A DNA stretch of 64,000 bases from Aplectana chamaeleonis (lineage: Eukaryota; Nematoda; Chromadorea; Rhabditida; Cosmocercidae), in the NCBI GenBank assembly GCA_029168955.1, contig JAPDOI010001502.1, positions 108,338-172,337 on the forward strand. Reading direction: 5' to 3'. Position 1 is the stretch's first letter. Every line of letters begins with the position of its first letter. The translations under genes and the position numbers were made by a program. Positions 11,740-22,008 of this stretch are shown here, in pieces. The notes below the pieces were generated by a model. It saw only the letters and a program-made list of their open reading frames with translations, searched no databases and was not told where the DNA came from.

Positions 11740-12559
11740 TTTGATAAAAACAACACTTTCTCTAGTGAAGTTCCACTTCTGCTAGAGAAGCCAAGATAGT
11801 CGAGGAATAGTGTGGACGCGAACCATCAAGCTCATTCCTTATGAGGACAGACTATCGTATGCAGTAGTCGTGTTTCGCTCAGCATTTTTTGTGCGGTCGT
11901 ATTTTGAGAGCAAAGCTTCAACTTCGTAAGCAATTTTTCAGTCACTGAATTCCGCTATCAAGGAGGCCTAGAAGGATAGACGGAAAGTACCATTGGGTCA
12001 TCAGCGTTACGCTCGTGGTGCCTATGATGGTCTGCCCTCGCTTCAAGCTGCGTCGAAAATTTTTGAAGGTAGCGTACGCACAAAAAACTAAATTTCTCAA
12101 TTTCGCGCAGGCAGGCCCAACAGATTGTGATTACAGTAGAACTTAGCACATAGAGCACACATAGAGCATTCAAGTTTTGAAGAGCGTTGATTTTAAAATT
12201 CGGGTGCATTCAACTTCCCTAACTTTACAGCTATCTTGGTGTGTATGGTGTGATACACACACGTTCAAAAATCAATTCTCGTATTCAGATTTGCGCCCTA
12301 AACTTATTACAATCAGGTGAGTTGGCTCTTAATGAACTCTGAGAAGCTTCTGAAGCTGGTTTCTCAAAAGGCAGAACTCTCATTTTCGTTGAATACAGCA
12401 GTTCGTATGGCTCTGTTATGAATCAGCACATAGTCTGTTCTGCGCAAATGATTTCCTACGACATCATTGGATGTTTCCACTAACTGCTAAATCAGCTGAA
12501 ATGCTATTAATCTGTCGAGGACAGACTGACGGGATAATTACTGAATTCGCACCGCTTTG

Positions 12560-13700
12560 AGAGTTTAAGCAGAAAAGTAGCTCGAAAGAGCCGCCAAATA
12601 TTTCTCGCCGCGAAGTAGCCACGAAGTGGCAGCCAATTGTGAGGTCTGCATGAGTCTAGCTCAGCTTAGTTTGGTTAAGCTTAGTTGAGTTATCTGCGGT
12701 TTATACAATAAAAAACGTTTTTTCGCTGCTTGAGCCGTGCCCTATTCCGGACTTCTACGGGTAAAATCGAGTTTCTTGATCCATTATTACTTTCTCCCCT
12801 TAAATGAGCTTATCCGTGTCAGCCTACCGTGCGGGGATCAACCATGGCAGAGCGGCGTTTTTTATTTACATGCAACGTATTGAGTCAGCTCAAACAGCTG
12901 CTCGATGCAGAATTTGATTGGATGTTCGAAGCATCACAAATCTATCTGAAATCGGACGCTGATAAGCTCGGATGTTAGCAGGATATCAGCGTATTTCATA
13001 GTATGCACGCCTCAGATTTTCCTACTCTCCGCTATGACTACCAGAATGTTTCTTCTCAGTGGAACATGGAGTGATCAGTTGAATTCGACATGCATATAGC
13101 GAAAATGCAAGCCATTATCAACATTGAAGGCTTCTTGTTTAATTCCCAGACGAGGTACGGAATGACCAGTTCCCTACGATTACTTCCTACAAATTTATCA
13201 TGTTCAGAGGTAATCTTCGGCCTGGAACAATAGACTTGATGGATGTTGCGTACTACGACACAAACGGCGAGCAAAAGTTCATTTTCACAAAAGGTGCTAC
13301 AACGAAGGTAGCCAAAACGGACCAACGAAGATAATTGGTGAGTGGTAAGGCGAGTGGTCCTGCCGGCTTCGACTTGGTTGCTTTTGGCACTGCACCGTCG
13401 TCTGCGGTGTGGTGGTGCAAAAACGGCGATTGAGGTGACTAATGGCGGAAGACGGAATCTGATGCAGTGCGATGGGAGTGGTTGATATGTTTTTTGGTAG
13501 ATGGTCTGTGAATGGTCTGCTTTCGAGCCTAGATCGAGTCCCCACGCACTTGGAGATCAGTCGCTAATTTCATCGGCAAGCGATACCCTATCACAACAAT
13601 TGACATGAGCCCTGCGCTGCGTTTCAACGAGAAATGTCTTCTGGTGTTTGGCTTCATTCGTGTGTTTGGGAAACCGGAGTAAAGAGACCTCAATATTGTC
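12560..13700. other. Insertion in repeat Y copy 1, unassigned sequence
   Basis: The block lies between two parts of repeat Y that are adjacent in copy 2, so it is extra sequence here. I see no transposase, no clear terminal inverted repeat and no gene. Minus-strand open frames at 13056-13545 have no recognisable similarity. Confidence 0.4.
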
Positions 13701-14197
13701 TTTAAAGGCAGTGTTCACGACAGAAATCGTTTTTTTGTTTTTTCATTCATCTTGAAAACGGTCCGACGCTGATTTGAATTGTGAATAGGGAATTGTACAA
13801 GACCTTTTAGAAACGGAGTTATGGCCCTTCAAAAATTGAGCTAGAAAAGCATTGTGGACGAGTTTTCCTTGGCTTGTAGCTCCAGTCTTTCGCAGCCGAT
13901 CTATGCCAGCTCACCTTAGTAGTGAGATGGGTTGAGAATGAAGGGAAGAACGGGGCTACTAATCGGAAACCATCGCTCATCTCACGAGCTCGGGTTTTCA
14001 TTTGTTCACTTCGGAGGGCGGGCAATGCGCTTTTTGGGTTTGCCTTGCGCTCAAAAATGGCAACTTCGGGCTCTTTTGGGACTTTTTCGGACTCGTTTTC
14101 ATGCGTTCTTTCAACGTTAGCGTTTCAGTGAGCCCATCCACTACCCATTCCTAGTGGAAACTAAAACACATTTTTTATCGTGAACACTGCCTTTAAA
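13701..14197. mobile_element. MITE of the TTTAAAGGCA family (M1)
   Basis: The left end TTTAAAGGCAGTGTTCACGA is mirrored on the right by TCGTGAACACTGCCTTTAAA, giving 497 bp. Its interior matches the element at 30508-31001 in inverted orientation (for example the segment around 13960 with that around 30740), and the start of the truncated copy at 63761. It is non-coding and presumably moved by a transposase encoded elsewhere. Confidence 0.85.
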
Positions 14198-15840
14198 CGT
14201 CTTTTTACGGAAAGCATGACAACAGTTATATTTGACGATATAGTTGTCTGAAATGGTAAATGAAGGCAAGACCGGCAAGAAAACGCAGCCTCATTTTCAG
14301 ATTTGTGGCTGTGAGAAAAGAACCAGTTGCCGGTAAATAGACAAGATATAGCCGAGAAATAGCCCAAAAGGCTCCTCAGCGGTTCCTGGTGAACTACTCT
14401 TCGGCTCTATTGCGGCTAATTCGCGGAAAACGTGGTCACGGCCGGGCATTGGCGGCAAAACTGTCGAGAAATGCCGCGGAAGACAGCTAACTGTGCAAAA
14501 ATATTTAGTAGCAGTAGACGAGATTTCCTTGAGACAAAGTTCAATACTTCATTGTCAAACATTACAACAGCTCCCAAACGGTGCTAAGCCCAGAACTAAT
14601 TCAAGCGTCTCGACCCCCTGCAGAAGAAAGCGTCTCGACCCCCTGCAGAAGAATCATCATCTACATCGGCTGAAATAGTTTGCTTCTCGGCTGGTTTACT
14701 CTCCGATTTTTCCTCCGAGCTCTCAGTAGTTGAACAAATACCTGAAGTGTGGGTATGTTTTTCTTCATAAAATCCCTGACAAAAAAAAGTGACATAGTAA
14801 ATATCTGCATATAAATTGAGGAACTATGATACCATAAATCAGCAAACCATGGTATATCATGATTACAGGGTGGCTGAAAGGCTCCCGCACTTCTTTATTT
14901 GGCGGACAAAGTTGTGCAAATTGCTTGCGAATCATCGAATCAACCCATTCCAACAAGTACAGGCTTCTTTAGATCAAGGGCAGTAATTTCAGTCAGAAAA
15001 AGTTGGAAGAAGTTTTCGAACTCATGTTCCTCCGCTTCAAAACATTTACACGGCTCACTTTTGAAAAGCACCCACATTGGTCGCACACTTTCGAGCCGTA
15101 ATTCGGTTCAAACTATGCATTAAAGCTGTTTCCAACGCATACGATGTAGCGTATTGTTTTCATGATATTTTGTACCACAGGATGTATTAAATTTAAGAAA
15201 AAATTTTGAGTCCAAGTCGGACAGATTATGTGGCCAAACATCTTGCCTCAGAATCCCGGAACCAATATCACGAAACAGCAGTTGTCGAGTTAATCGAACG
15301 GGGTGCCCAGACCTTCTACAATGGGAATCCTTCTTCTTCTTTTAGGGTTTTTTTTTTCAAGCAGCTGGTCACAAAACTGACGATTATAGAGTTGAGATAT
15401 GGTAAGAACCCTCTTATCTAAAAAGTGGTTTCCTAAGGCTGGCGCGTGCGACCAACGCCAACCAAATGGACCATGTGACGACAGCTTCCTAACAGTTTTT
15501 GGAAACATTTTCAACTTTTACTATCCCGCAACGTGATTAATTAATTTTTTTTTCAATCTTTTCTCGAACTTGCGATTTTTTAAGTGGGTCGTTTTGTTGA
15601 TCCACAACCGGTTTTCTTAACCTGTAACGCTATCAAAAAAATGCGGAAACTTTCAGCCACCCTCTACATATGTAACCCTTCAAGGTTCGCGATGACTTAT
15701 TTTCTCTAGTCGAGTGAAACTCTTCTTGTTACCCTACTTCTTAACTAATTACCTTTTTGTGTGTTCTACTTGTTTCTGCAGTGGAATTGAGATGTCAAAA
15801 AGTGTTGGAGGATGGTTTTCCCTCTATACCGGACCGCAAA

Positions 15841-16320
15841 TAAGAATCTTGGGCTAATTTCTAAAAAACTGAAGGTCATACATTGTAACCGAATGAGAGT
15901 TTAGCAGTGGGATTTCACTACTATCAGCTAAATTTTACAAAAGTTTCGACTAAACCACATTTGCCTTCTCGCACTCATCGGCTTTCACTTGCTTCGAAAG
16001 CGGTCACTTTCGATTTTTCCAAGCTTAGTCATTACGTCTTTACCGGTTCTCAAAGGGCTACATAGTTTCCCGCATGAAAACTACGCTCAACATCAACAAA
16101 ACATACCATCTTTAATTAATCAAATAGCAGAATTTTCTCATATCTCCCGTCTCTCGTCAGAGGATTATCTGGGAAATTCGCATGACATATCTATGTTGGC
16201 GCAGATCCAGTCCACATATTTGGTTACGTCAACAAAATCCCCCGACATATCTTAAGTACATAAAGCAACGTGTTCTGCTACTCTTTGATCCCTTATAATT
16301 TGAAGAGCAAAAGGACGTAA
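15841..16320. other. Unassigned spacer
   Basis: A plus-strand open frame of 88 codons (15989-16255) lacks recognisable features. Nothing else is supported. Confidence 0.3.
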
Positions 16321-16329
16321 AGCCTAGCT

Positions 16330-16640
16330 TGCACGGCTGAGTTCGGGCGGGGAAAGTAGCGGAGCGGTTGGTCATAAGCCCCATTCATAGCTGTCGACTT
16401 CACTCTGACATTCGGACAGCGCGGCGCTGGGGCATTTTCGGCATTTAGCGCGAGGCTGGGGCACGATTGGTGGGCGGAGCACCCCTCAGCACGAGGCCAG
16501 CGACTGCCTCTCCGCGGAATCTTCGCGAGACGGCGTGTTCCATGCGAGACCTGCTGAAATAGTTGAACGGCGCCGCGCTGGGGTAATAATCCATGGCCCA
16601 GCCTCGCGCTCCGTTCCGATTTCGATTAGATCGCGGAAGC
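16330..16640. repeat. GC-rich foldback-type repeat
   Basis: AGCGCGAGGCTGGGGC at 16447 faces its near-complement ending at 16610, and a second pair (GCGCGGCGCTGGGGC near 16423 and a GCCGCGCTGGGGT near 16572) runs in direct orientation. The stretch at 16392-16435 (TGACATTCGGACAGCGCGGC) recurs inverted at 22732-22765, and related GCGCTGGGGC words recur at 18340-18420. This looks like a dispersed GC-rich non-autonomous element. Confidence 0.55.
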
Positions 16641-16819
16641 AAACCTGAGATTCTCATTTGTTCCTATAGGCCAAACCATTTTTGTCATCAATGTGTGCCA
16701 GTAGCTTATCTTCATTAGGTTTACAAATTTGTGATTTCCTGTTATCGTGTGAGCCGATATTATCTACCTGTATGTCAAATCGCTACAGCACGGAGGCTGT
16801 TTTTTTTTAATGAAATGGG

Positions 16820-17045
16820 GCAGGAAAGTGATTAAGAAGTTGGGCACAATACTTAATGATCATAAATTTAGTCGAAGTTATTGATTTATCGATCAAATCA
16901 CTTGGACTTGTTGTGAGCCGCGGTATTTTCGGATGGAATGGATTAGGGGGACTTGTCATTGGGTTGATTACTTATTGATTATTAAATCAGTCGAATTTAT
17001 CGATTGGTAGATCAAATCGATGAAACTTGTCGTACGTCGTGCTTT
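16820..17045. repeat. Degenerate direct repeat, period about 120 bp
   Basis: Two diverged units, about 16820-16930 and 16940-17045, share GATTA, AGTCGAA and a GATCAAATCG-like word at the same spacing. They lie just upstream of the exons of the gene at 17122. Confidence 0.5.
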
Positions 17046-17050
17046 TTTTT

Positions 17051-17079
17051 TGACAGGTATAGGTAACGCATACCTGTCA
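17051..17079. other. 10-bp stem hairpin upstream of an exon
   Basis: TGACAGGTAT and ATACCTGTCA face each other across a nine-base loop, 43 bp before the first exon of the unknown gene, in its presumed intron. It may be chance or an element end. Confidence 0.5.
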
Positions 17080-17121
17080 ATATCATTTCATAAAGTTGTT
17101 GATGAAATGTATATTTTTCAG

Positions 17122-17652
17122 ATTTGGGTGACGATCTCAGAGGACTCGGACATGACGAACTCAAAGCCGCAGTCTTGATTAACAGGCATCAATTCACGTG
17201 AGTAAAGGATTCATCTTACAGAGCATTACACTTGAAACGAAAATTGTATTTCAGATTCTACCAGTCGCTTGGGAGCAGTCATCGAGAGAGGACGGTCAAA
17301 TTCGACAGCATGGTTCATCAGCAAATCGCATGGCGCAAAGAAACGTTTAAAGCTTTGCAAAAATCACTGTAAGTTGAAAGCGCTAGATGATACGCCTTGT
17401 TTCCAATCAATTAATTTTCAGACGAGACGTTCGAGACGCAAAATTGTTGAGGAAGGCGGCTCTCAGATTTGGATTCCGAGAAATGTAAGTTTAAGAACTT
17501 ACTTGCGCCGCAATTCAGTTCATTTTCGCATAAACTGTGTTCAGTGGTACAAATGCTTAAACATTTTTTTCAGCATTGCGCGCAGTCACGGAATAGGGAG
17601 CACGATGACAGAGATCAAATCAGTGGCGATCTGGATGAAGTCGCTTGATTGA
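17122..17652 (+). CDS. 3' part of an unrecognised gene, four exons
   Basis: Four exons, 17122-17197, 17255-17368, 17422-17484 and 17574-17652, are bounded by TTTTCAG-type acceptors and GTGAG or GTAAG donors, and their phases fit together. Each exon starts by completing a codon left by the previous one. The product read is basic and helix-prone: DLRGLGHDELKAAVLINRHQ in the first exon, TFYQSLGSSHRERTVKFDSM in the second, RDVRDAKLLRKAALRFGF in the third, ending at TGA (17650). Introns are 57, 53 and 89 bp, typical of nematodes. The first exon needs one base from an upstream exon that I could not find, so the gene is partial at the 5' end. No domain is recognised. In the last exon another frame gives an acidic tail (REHDDRDQISGDLDEVA) that would need a different splice, so the C-terminus is less certain. 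Confidence 0.6.
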
Positions 17653-18110
17653 AGGCATGAACAAAATGTTTTTTCGTAGTAACTCTTTGAACTTGAATTG
17701 GTAAAAAAGGTGTCCCAATAGAATTACTAGGAGTTGTTTTTCTTTAGATGAACAAATTCTCTGGTTTCTACCTTTTTGTAAGTTCAGTTTGGATTTCTGA
17801 ACCCTAAATTCCTACGCTCCAATCCTTTTGTTTGCCTTTTTTTCATTCCTGAATAGATATGAATATGTGTGTTATCAATTATAAGCATTCTGAAATACTT
17901 AGGAACGTCTATTCCCCGGTTTCTATCCTTTCACATGTTCGCTTTAGAGTTCGGAACACTGAAATTTTTATCCATTCGATCCTTTGCTTGTCTATTTTGT
18001 ATTCCTCAATAGGTATGAATAGATTGGTATTCAACTAGAATTATTCCAAAGTGTTAATTAAGTACGTGTATTCAATTTAGGTAGTGATTCCTAGTGAATG
18101 AAGAACTATA
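17653..18110. repeat. Degenerate tandem duplication downstream of the unknown gene
   Basis: Units at about 17757-17905 and 17910-18065 share CTGGTTTCTACC/CCGGTTTCTATCC, a CCTTTTGTTTG/CCTTTGCTTG block, ATTCCT(GA/CA)ATAG and TATGAATA in the same order. Divergence is high. No coding sequence. Confidence 0.55.
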
Positions 18111-18300
18111 TATAGAAACAACTATATACTTCTTTTTTTATTATTGTTATTGCATGAAAACATGTTATTTTTGTTGTATAAAGATTGCAGATGACGATAA
18201 AATATTGATAATGATTGCGTCATAACAGTGATTATATATTGTTAGTGTGTTGACATGATAGTGATGAAAATAATGAATCGAAGAGGATACAATCCACGTA
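18111..18300. other. AT-rich spacer
   Basis: Strongly AT-rich sequence with ATGATAAT-like words and no recognised gene. Confidence 0.35.
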
Positions 18301-18480
18301 ATGGAGGTGGCTGGCCCCGCGCTATTCTGTAAAAATGGCCCAGCGCGGCACCGTTGAAGAATTCTAGCCTCGCGCTGGGGCGCGAACAGCGCCAGGCTAG
18401 GATGGGGGCGCCGCCTCGCGCTGTTCTCAGAACTTCGCAAACATGTTACGAACACTTCAGCCGACATGTTACGCAAGTCT
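18301..18480. repeat. GC-rich repeat related to 16330-16640
   Basis: Carries CCTCGCGCTGGGGCGCGAAC and GGCCCAGCGCGGC, the same kind of GC-rich words found at 16400-16610. Later bases (AACATGTTACG, CGACATGTTACG) repeat a short motif. No coding content is supported. Confidence 0.4.
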
Positions 18481-19064
18481 TAGGTAGCATGTTGCTATAG
18501 CTGCGGAAAGCTGTCCCTATGCGTGACGGTTAGCTGTCTACAAAGATGAAGGAAAGCTGTTATGCTTGCGTGCTGAACGTGTCGGTAGGAGCCTCGCTAT
18601 ACTTACGTGTTTCGCTGCCTGGCTCTCGAGTCAGATTTGGCGTCCGTTAGATTACGATACTGAAAGATTGCCTACAACGCTGAGGCCAATGGCAAGCGGA
18701 ACACTGAAGCACAACGATATTCTAACATGTACTCAAGACGTGAACACTTGCCCTGCTGTTTGGAGTAGGCTTCCTTACCTTACGCGAAAGGCAGGCCTGC
18801 TCATGGACTCGGGTCTAAACAGGTTACGAGTCTGTAGCACTTGATTTTGGTGTGCTCTGTCATGTAGTTTTCAAAGATTTGGTAATATTTGGCCCTGTCT
18901 TATGCCAATAATCCATATTCCCTCCCCCCCCACTTCATTCCTCGCAGTACCCGCACAAGATCTTGGTATTGGTATATTTCATGGTCTTGGTATACATGAA
19001 TTTTTTAAGTTATGTTTTCGTGCACTGCAATGCATTCTCATTGCTGGACAAATGTCATGTACAG
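18481..19064. other. Unassigned spacer
   Basis: A plus-strand open frame of 92 codons (18566-18844) has no recognisable feature. A nine-C run lies near 18930. Nothing else is supported. Confidence 0.3.
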
Positions 19065-19200
19065 CGAATCTAGTGGTGAAGATGAACGTTTCGTGGCGCT
19101 TGAATGCGCGCCAACAGAAAATTCGACTTCAAGTAAATGTATTCCGGCCACGGTGGCTGTTCTTCCAGCTTTTTGTTATGACCCTGATTTCCAAGAGTAG
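19065..19200 (+). CDS. Possible terminal exon, unknown product
   Basis: After an AG at 19063-19064 (acceptor-like TGTACAG) one frame reads ESSGEDERFVALECAPTEN and continues to a TAG at 19198, 44 codons in all, acidic at the start and with three cysteines. The amino-acid mix looks coding, but there is no second exon or homology to support it. A GTAAAT near 19133 could instead be a donor within it. It could equally be a chance frame. Confidence 0.25.
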
Positions 19201-19696
19201 AAAATGTTGGATAAGGAAACGTTGACAACAGAAATCATGAGCATTCCAGGAAAATTTTGATGGTGTTCTAGAAAGCTAGCTTTTCGTCTGGATAATTCTC
19301 GATTTAAGACTTTCAAAACATTTGGTAAAATGATTGTGGGCGAAACAGTGCTCCATTGAAGGCATGCAGGATTAGCCTCGCCGTAAAAGTCTTTCTTGAC
19401 AAGTTTGTAAGAAAAGCGCCTGGACGTAGAAGATGAAAACAGCAATGGCATTAAAAAAACACAAACCTGTCTCCGATAATACGGAGCTGAAAAAAACCCG
19501 CACTCACGTCGCGATTTCGTCTGCTTAAGGATGTCAACCTTTAAGAAAGGATTAGGGAACGTTTGACACGGAGGTCAGCTTCATAAAATCCCGAATGTCC
19601 AATCCATGATGAAAACCGGAGGACGGCGCGCTATATCAGTATCCAATATACTTCCAGCTAAAACGCCTGATTCCACTCGGATAGCCCAGCGACCCT
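19201..19696. other. Unassigned spacer
   Basis: No gene or repeat is recognised; open frames here are short and unsupported. Confidence 0.3.
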
Positions 19697-19697
19697 A

Positions 19698-20145
19698 CCT
19701 AAGGCAGCGTCCATACGTGGCGAGAGCGGGGGTTCCCGCTGTTGTCGCCTCTCGATGCTCCTCAACGCCGGAGCAGCTCGTGCCCGCAAATTAGCCTAAA
19801 GACCCCCTACCTCGTGTTGAATCGATTGAAAACGTTTGATCGGGTGATCAATGGCTCGAGTCAGCGCAACGGCTGATGATTTCCGACCGTTTTCGACTTC
19901 CTTGGTGGGATTATGGAAAACAAGGGCAGTAGTTTTGATACAGGTTCAATGCCACCTGTTTTGGTGATGGAGCAGTAAGCTTGAAACTTGCTGCTTGCTT
20001 CATGGTGCTGGAGTAAGCGCGCTAGAGCGAGCGGGCGAGGGAGTGCGAGCAGGAGCGCCTGTGAGCGGCTATCGAATAGTGTGCCCACGATGATCATCGA
20101 TTCTGCGTAATCGCACGCTCTCGCCACGTATGGACGGAGCCTAAA
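19698..20145. mobile_element. MITE with about 27-bp terminal inverted repeats (M10)
   Basis: CTAAGGCAGCGTCCATACGT near 19699 is mirrored by ACGTATGGACGGAGCCTAAA ending near 20145, and the repeat continues inward as GGCGAGAGCG on the left and CGCTCTCGCC on the right. The terminal word resembles that of the TTTAAAGGCA family, which begins again 150 bp further right, so the two may be related. Non-coding. Confidence 0.7.
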
Positions 20146-20297
20146 GCAGTCCGTACAATGAGGTTGTGATCTACAGAACTGATGTTGTATCGCAATCGAG
20201 TGGCTGAGCATGTTTTGTGAAACAATACTAATCGCGCTTGAAAACAAGAGACATTGCCAAAAAGAAGGCGCAGGACGAGAACTTCAGAAAAGGGTAC

Positions 20298-20783
20298 CTA
20301 AAGGCAGTGTTCACGATGATTTTCGTTCCCGAGTTCTCCTCTCGCAACAGTGCGTTGGCCACCAAGTGTTACAAAAATTACAAAAAACCGCGAGAAACGC
20401 ACTTAAACGCCTTATTTCAGTTATGGTATTCTCAAGCTCGGCCTAGTTGTCCGGTTGGATGTACATGTTCGAGGTGGTTGTCACAGGTGAAAAATGGGGC
20501 TAGTCGAAAATGGAAGAATATTTTAGGCAAATCAGTATTAGTTAGGGTCAAAGATTGGAGCAACAGAGGGTAGAGAATTTCAAAGAGCGGGCCCACAAAT
20601 AATTTCATTGTCACAACGACCAGTTCCTGTGAGAGTAAAAAAGCGGGATGAAAGTAAAGGATTTCAGGTCCTTCTGAAGCACTTTTCTTGATTTCTTTGT
20701 CATTTCAGTTCTACCCGAGGGCCAATCAATCGATTTAGCGAAAAATCTAATATTCGAAGATTATCGTGAACACTGATTTTAAA
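20298..20783. mobile_element. MITE of the TTTAAAGGCA family (M2)
   Basis: Left end CTAAAGGCAGTGTTCACGAT and right end ATCGTGAACACTG followed by ATTTTAAAGG are inverted copies of the family terminus. The right end runs straight into the left end of the next MITE, sharing the TTTTAAA bases. Non-coding, about 485 bp. Confidence 0.75.
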
Positions 20784-21203
20784 GGCATCGTCCGCGCTGG
20801 AAACCACTTTCAATTTTCGTGCACAAATTCATGAATGAGCCCAATAGAACATACCGGTAAACTTCGGCGCGTCAAAAATTAGGGTTTTGAGGTTGGAAGG
20901 GGTCAAACACGATGAAAAACAGTGACGGCTCAAACTCCACATGCAGAAAAACTTCGAAATGACCGTGGCGAGGTTTCCAAATGCAGAAAAACTCCAAGAT
21001 GACAGTAACGACGTCTACCAATGCAGAAAAGCTTCAAAAAAGACTTTGGCGCCAAGTTTGATTTCAGTTTACGTTTTCAGAATGACTTTTCTTTAGAAAT
21101 GGAGGTTTTTAATGGGCCTTTTCGGCAATTCAACAGAGAGGCCAAGCCATTCAAAAACATGAAGAATTAGTATACGGTTTTCTATGCGCACGGTGCCTTT
21201 AAA
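20778..21203. mobile_element. MITE of the TTTAAAGGCA family (M3), abutting M2
   Basis: Begins TTTTAAAGGCATCGTCCGCG and ends CGCACGGTGCCTTTAAA. The interior carries three spaced copies of an AAATGCAGAAAA-like word (near 20941, 20980 and 21020), a small internal tandem repeat with about 40-bp period. Non-coding. Confidence 0.7.
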
Positions 21204-21789
21204 TCATTTTGATTTTTCAACGGACAGTTTGCTATGAGCAAGGTGGAGTGAGGGTCCAACGCTTGGTGTATATCAGGAGCAATTTTTTAATTTCAATTGT
21301 CTCAGATCTACCTGGGGACGAAGTTGTCGTTTGGGCGTCTTTTATACTCATTGAAAATTATCCTGTTTTTGCTAAAACCACAGAATTTCATTTTCCGACA
21401 TTCTGACCAAATTAAAACATACTCCAACCAACGGGAACCCACCGACCGGGTTCACGGAATTTTTTTAAATCGAGATTACTTGCTAAAACTACTACTTGAC
21501 CTTCGCGTAGAGCTGAATATGCAAAACCTTGGGAGACGCGCTCCAGAAGTACCAAATGCTGTAACCTCACCCCGCCTCAGTATAGAGAGTGAATATAAAC
21601 ATTTTAAAATATTAAGATCTAGACTGCACAGTCTGTTTAAATGTGGAATTGAGAAGTTACTCGTTTTAACGTGAGACGACAATGATCATGAGATACGGGA
21701 AAAATGCGCTTGCGAATGCTATATGATACTTTGCTAGATAATGCTGAAAATAACATTTTCAAAAGGCGCGGGAACTTATTCCTCAGCTT
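21204..21789. other. Unassigned spacer
   Basis: The plus-strand open frame of 125 codons at 21297-21674 and its overlaps show no domain. I see nothing else. Confidence 0.3.
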
Positions 21790-21871
21790 AAGGCCTATTT
21801 CATAGTTCCATCGCAGAATTCGCATATGAGTCATGAAATCGCGCCGCGGTGGAACTCTAAAAACCCCCTAA
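21790..21871. mobile_element. Short MITE, GGCCTATTT terminus, copy 1
   Basis: AAGGCCTATTTCATAGTTCC on the left is mirrored by GGAACTCTAAAAACCCCCTA on the right. The interior ATTCGCATATGA(G/A)TCATGAAATCG is shared with the copy at 40271-40407. It directly abuts the foldback at 21871. Confidence 0.6.
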
Positions 21872-22008
21872 GGGGCCGATTAGAGTCCCGCCGCTGAGAG
21901 GCGCGGCAGCATGCAATAGAGGAGTATCGATCATGTGGCGCCGTACGATCGATTCTCCTTCATTGCATGATGGCGCGCCCTCCAGCGGCGGGACTCTAAT
22001 CGGCCCCT
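21871..22008. mobile_element. Foldback element
   Basis: AGGGGCCGATTAGAGTCCCG at 21871 is answered by its complement ending at 22008, and the match continues inward through the GCCGCTG/CAGCGGC and CATGCAAT/ATTGCATG pairs to a loop near 21940. Arms are about 60 bp with a few differences. No coding content. Confidence 0.75.

Larger units (their letters stand above)
11740..15840. repeat. Dispersed repeat Y, copy 1
   Basis: Collinear blocks match 51322-55250: 11740-12560 with 51322-52380, 14490-14760 with 52385-52617, about 14800-14890 with 55020-55085, and 15750-15835 with 55160-55245. This copy has an extra segment at about 12560-14485, which holds a MITE. It lacks the 2.33-kb transposon that splits copy 2 at 52618. 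A 24-bp unit with CTCGACCCCCTGCAGAAG is tandemly doubled at 14603-14651 here but single in copy 2. No coding sequence is recognised. Confidence 0.75.
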
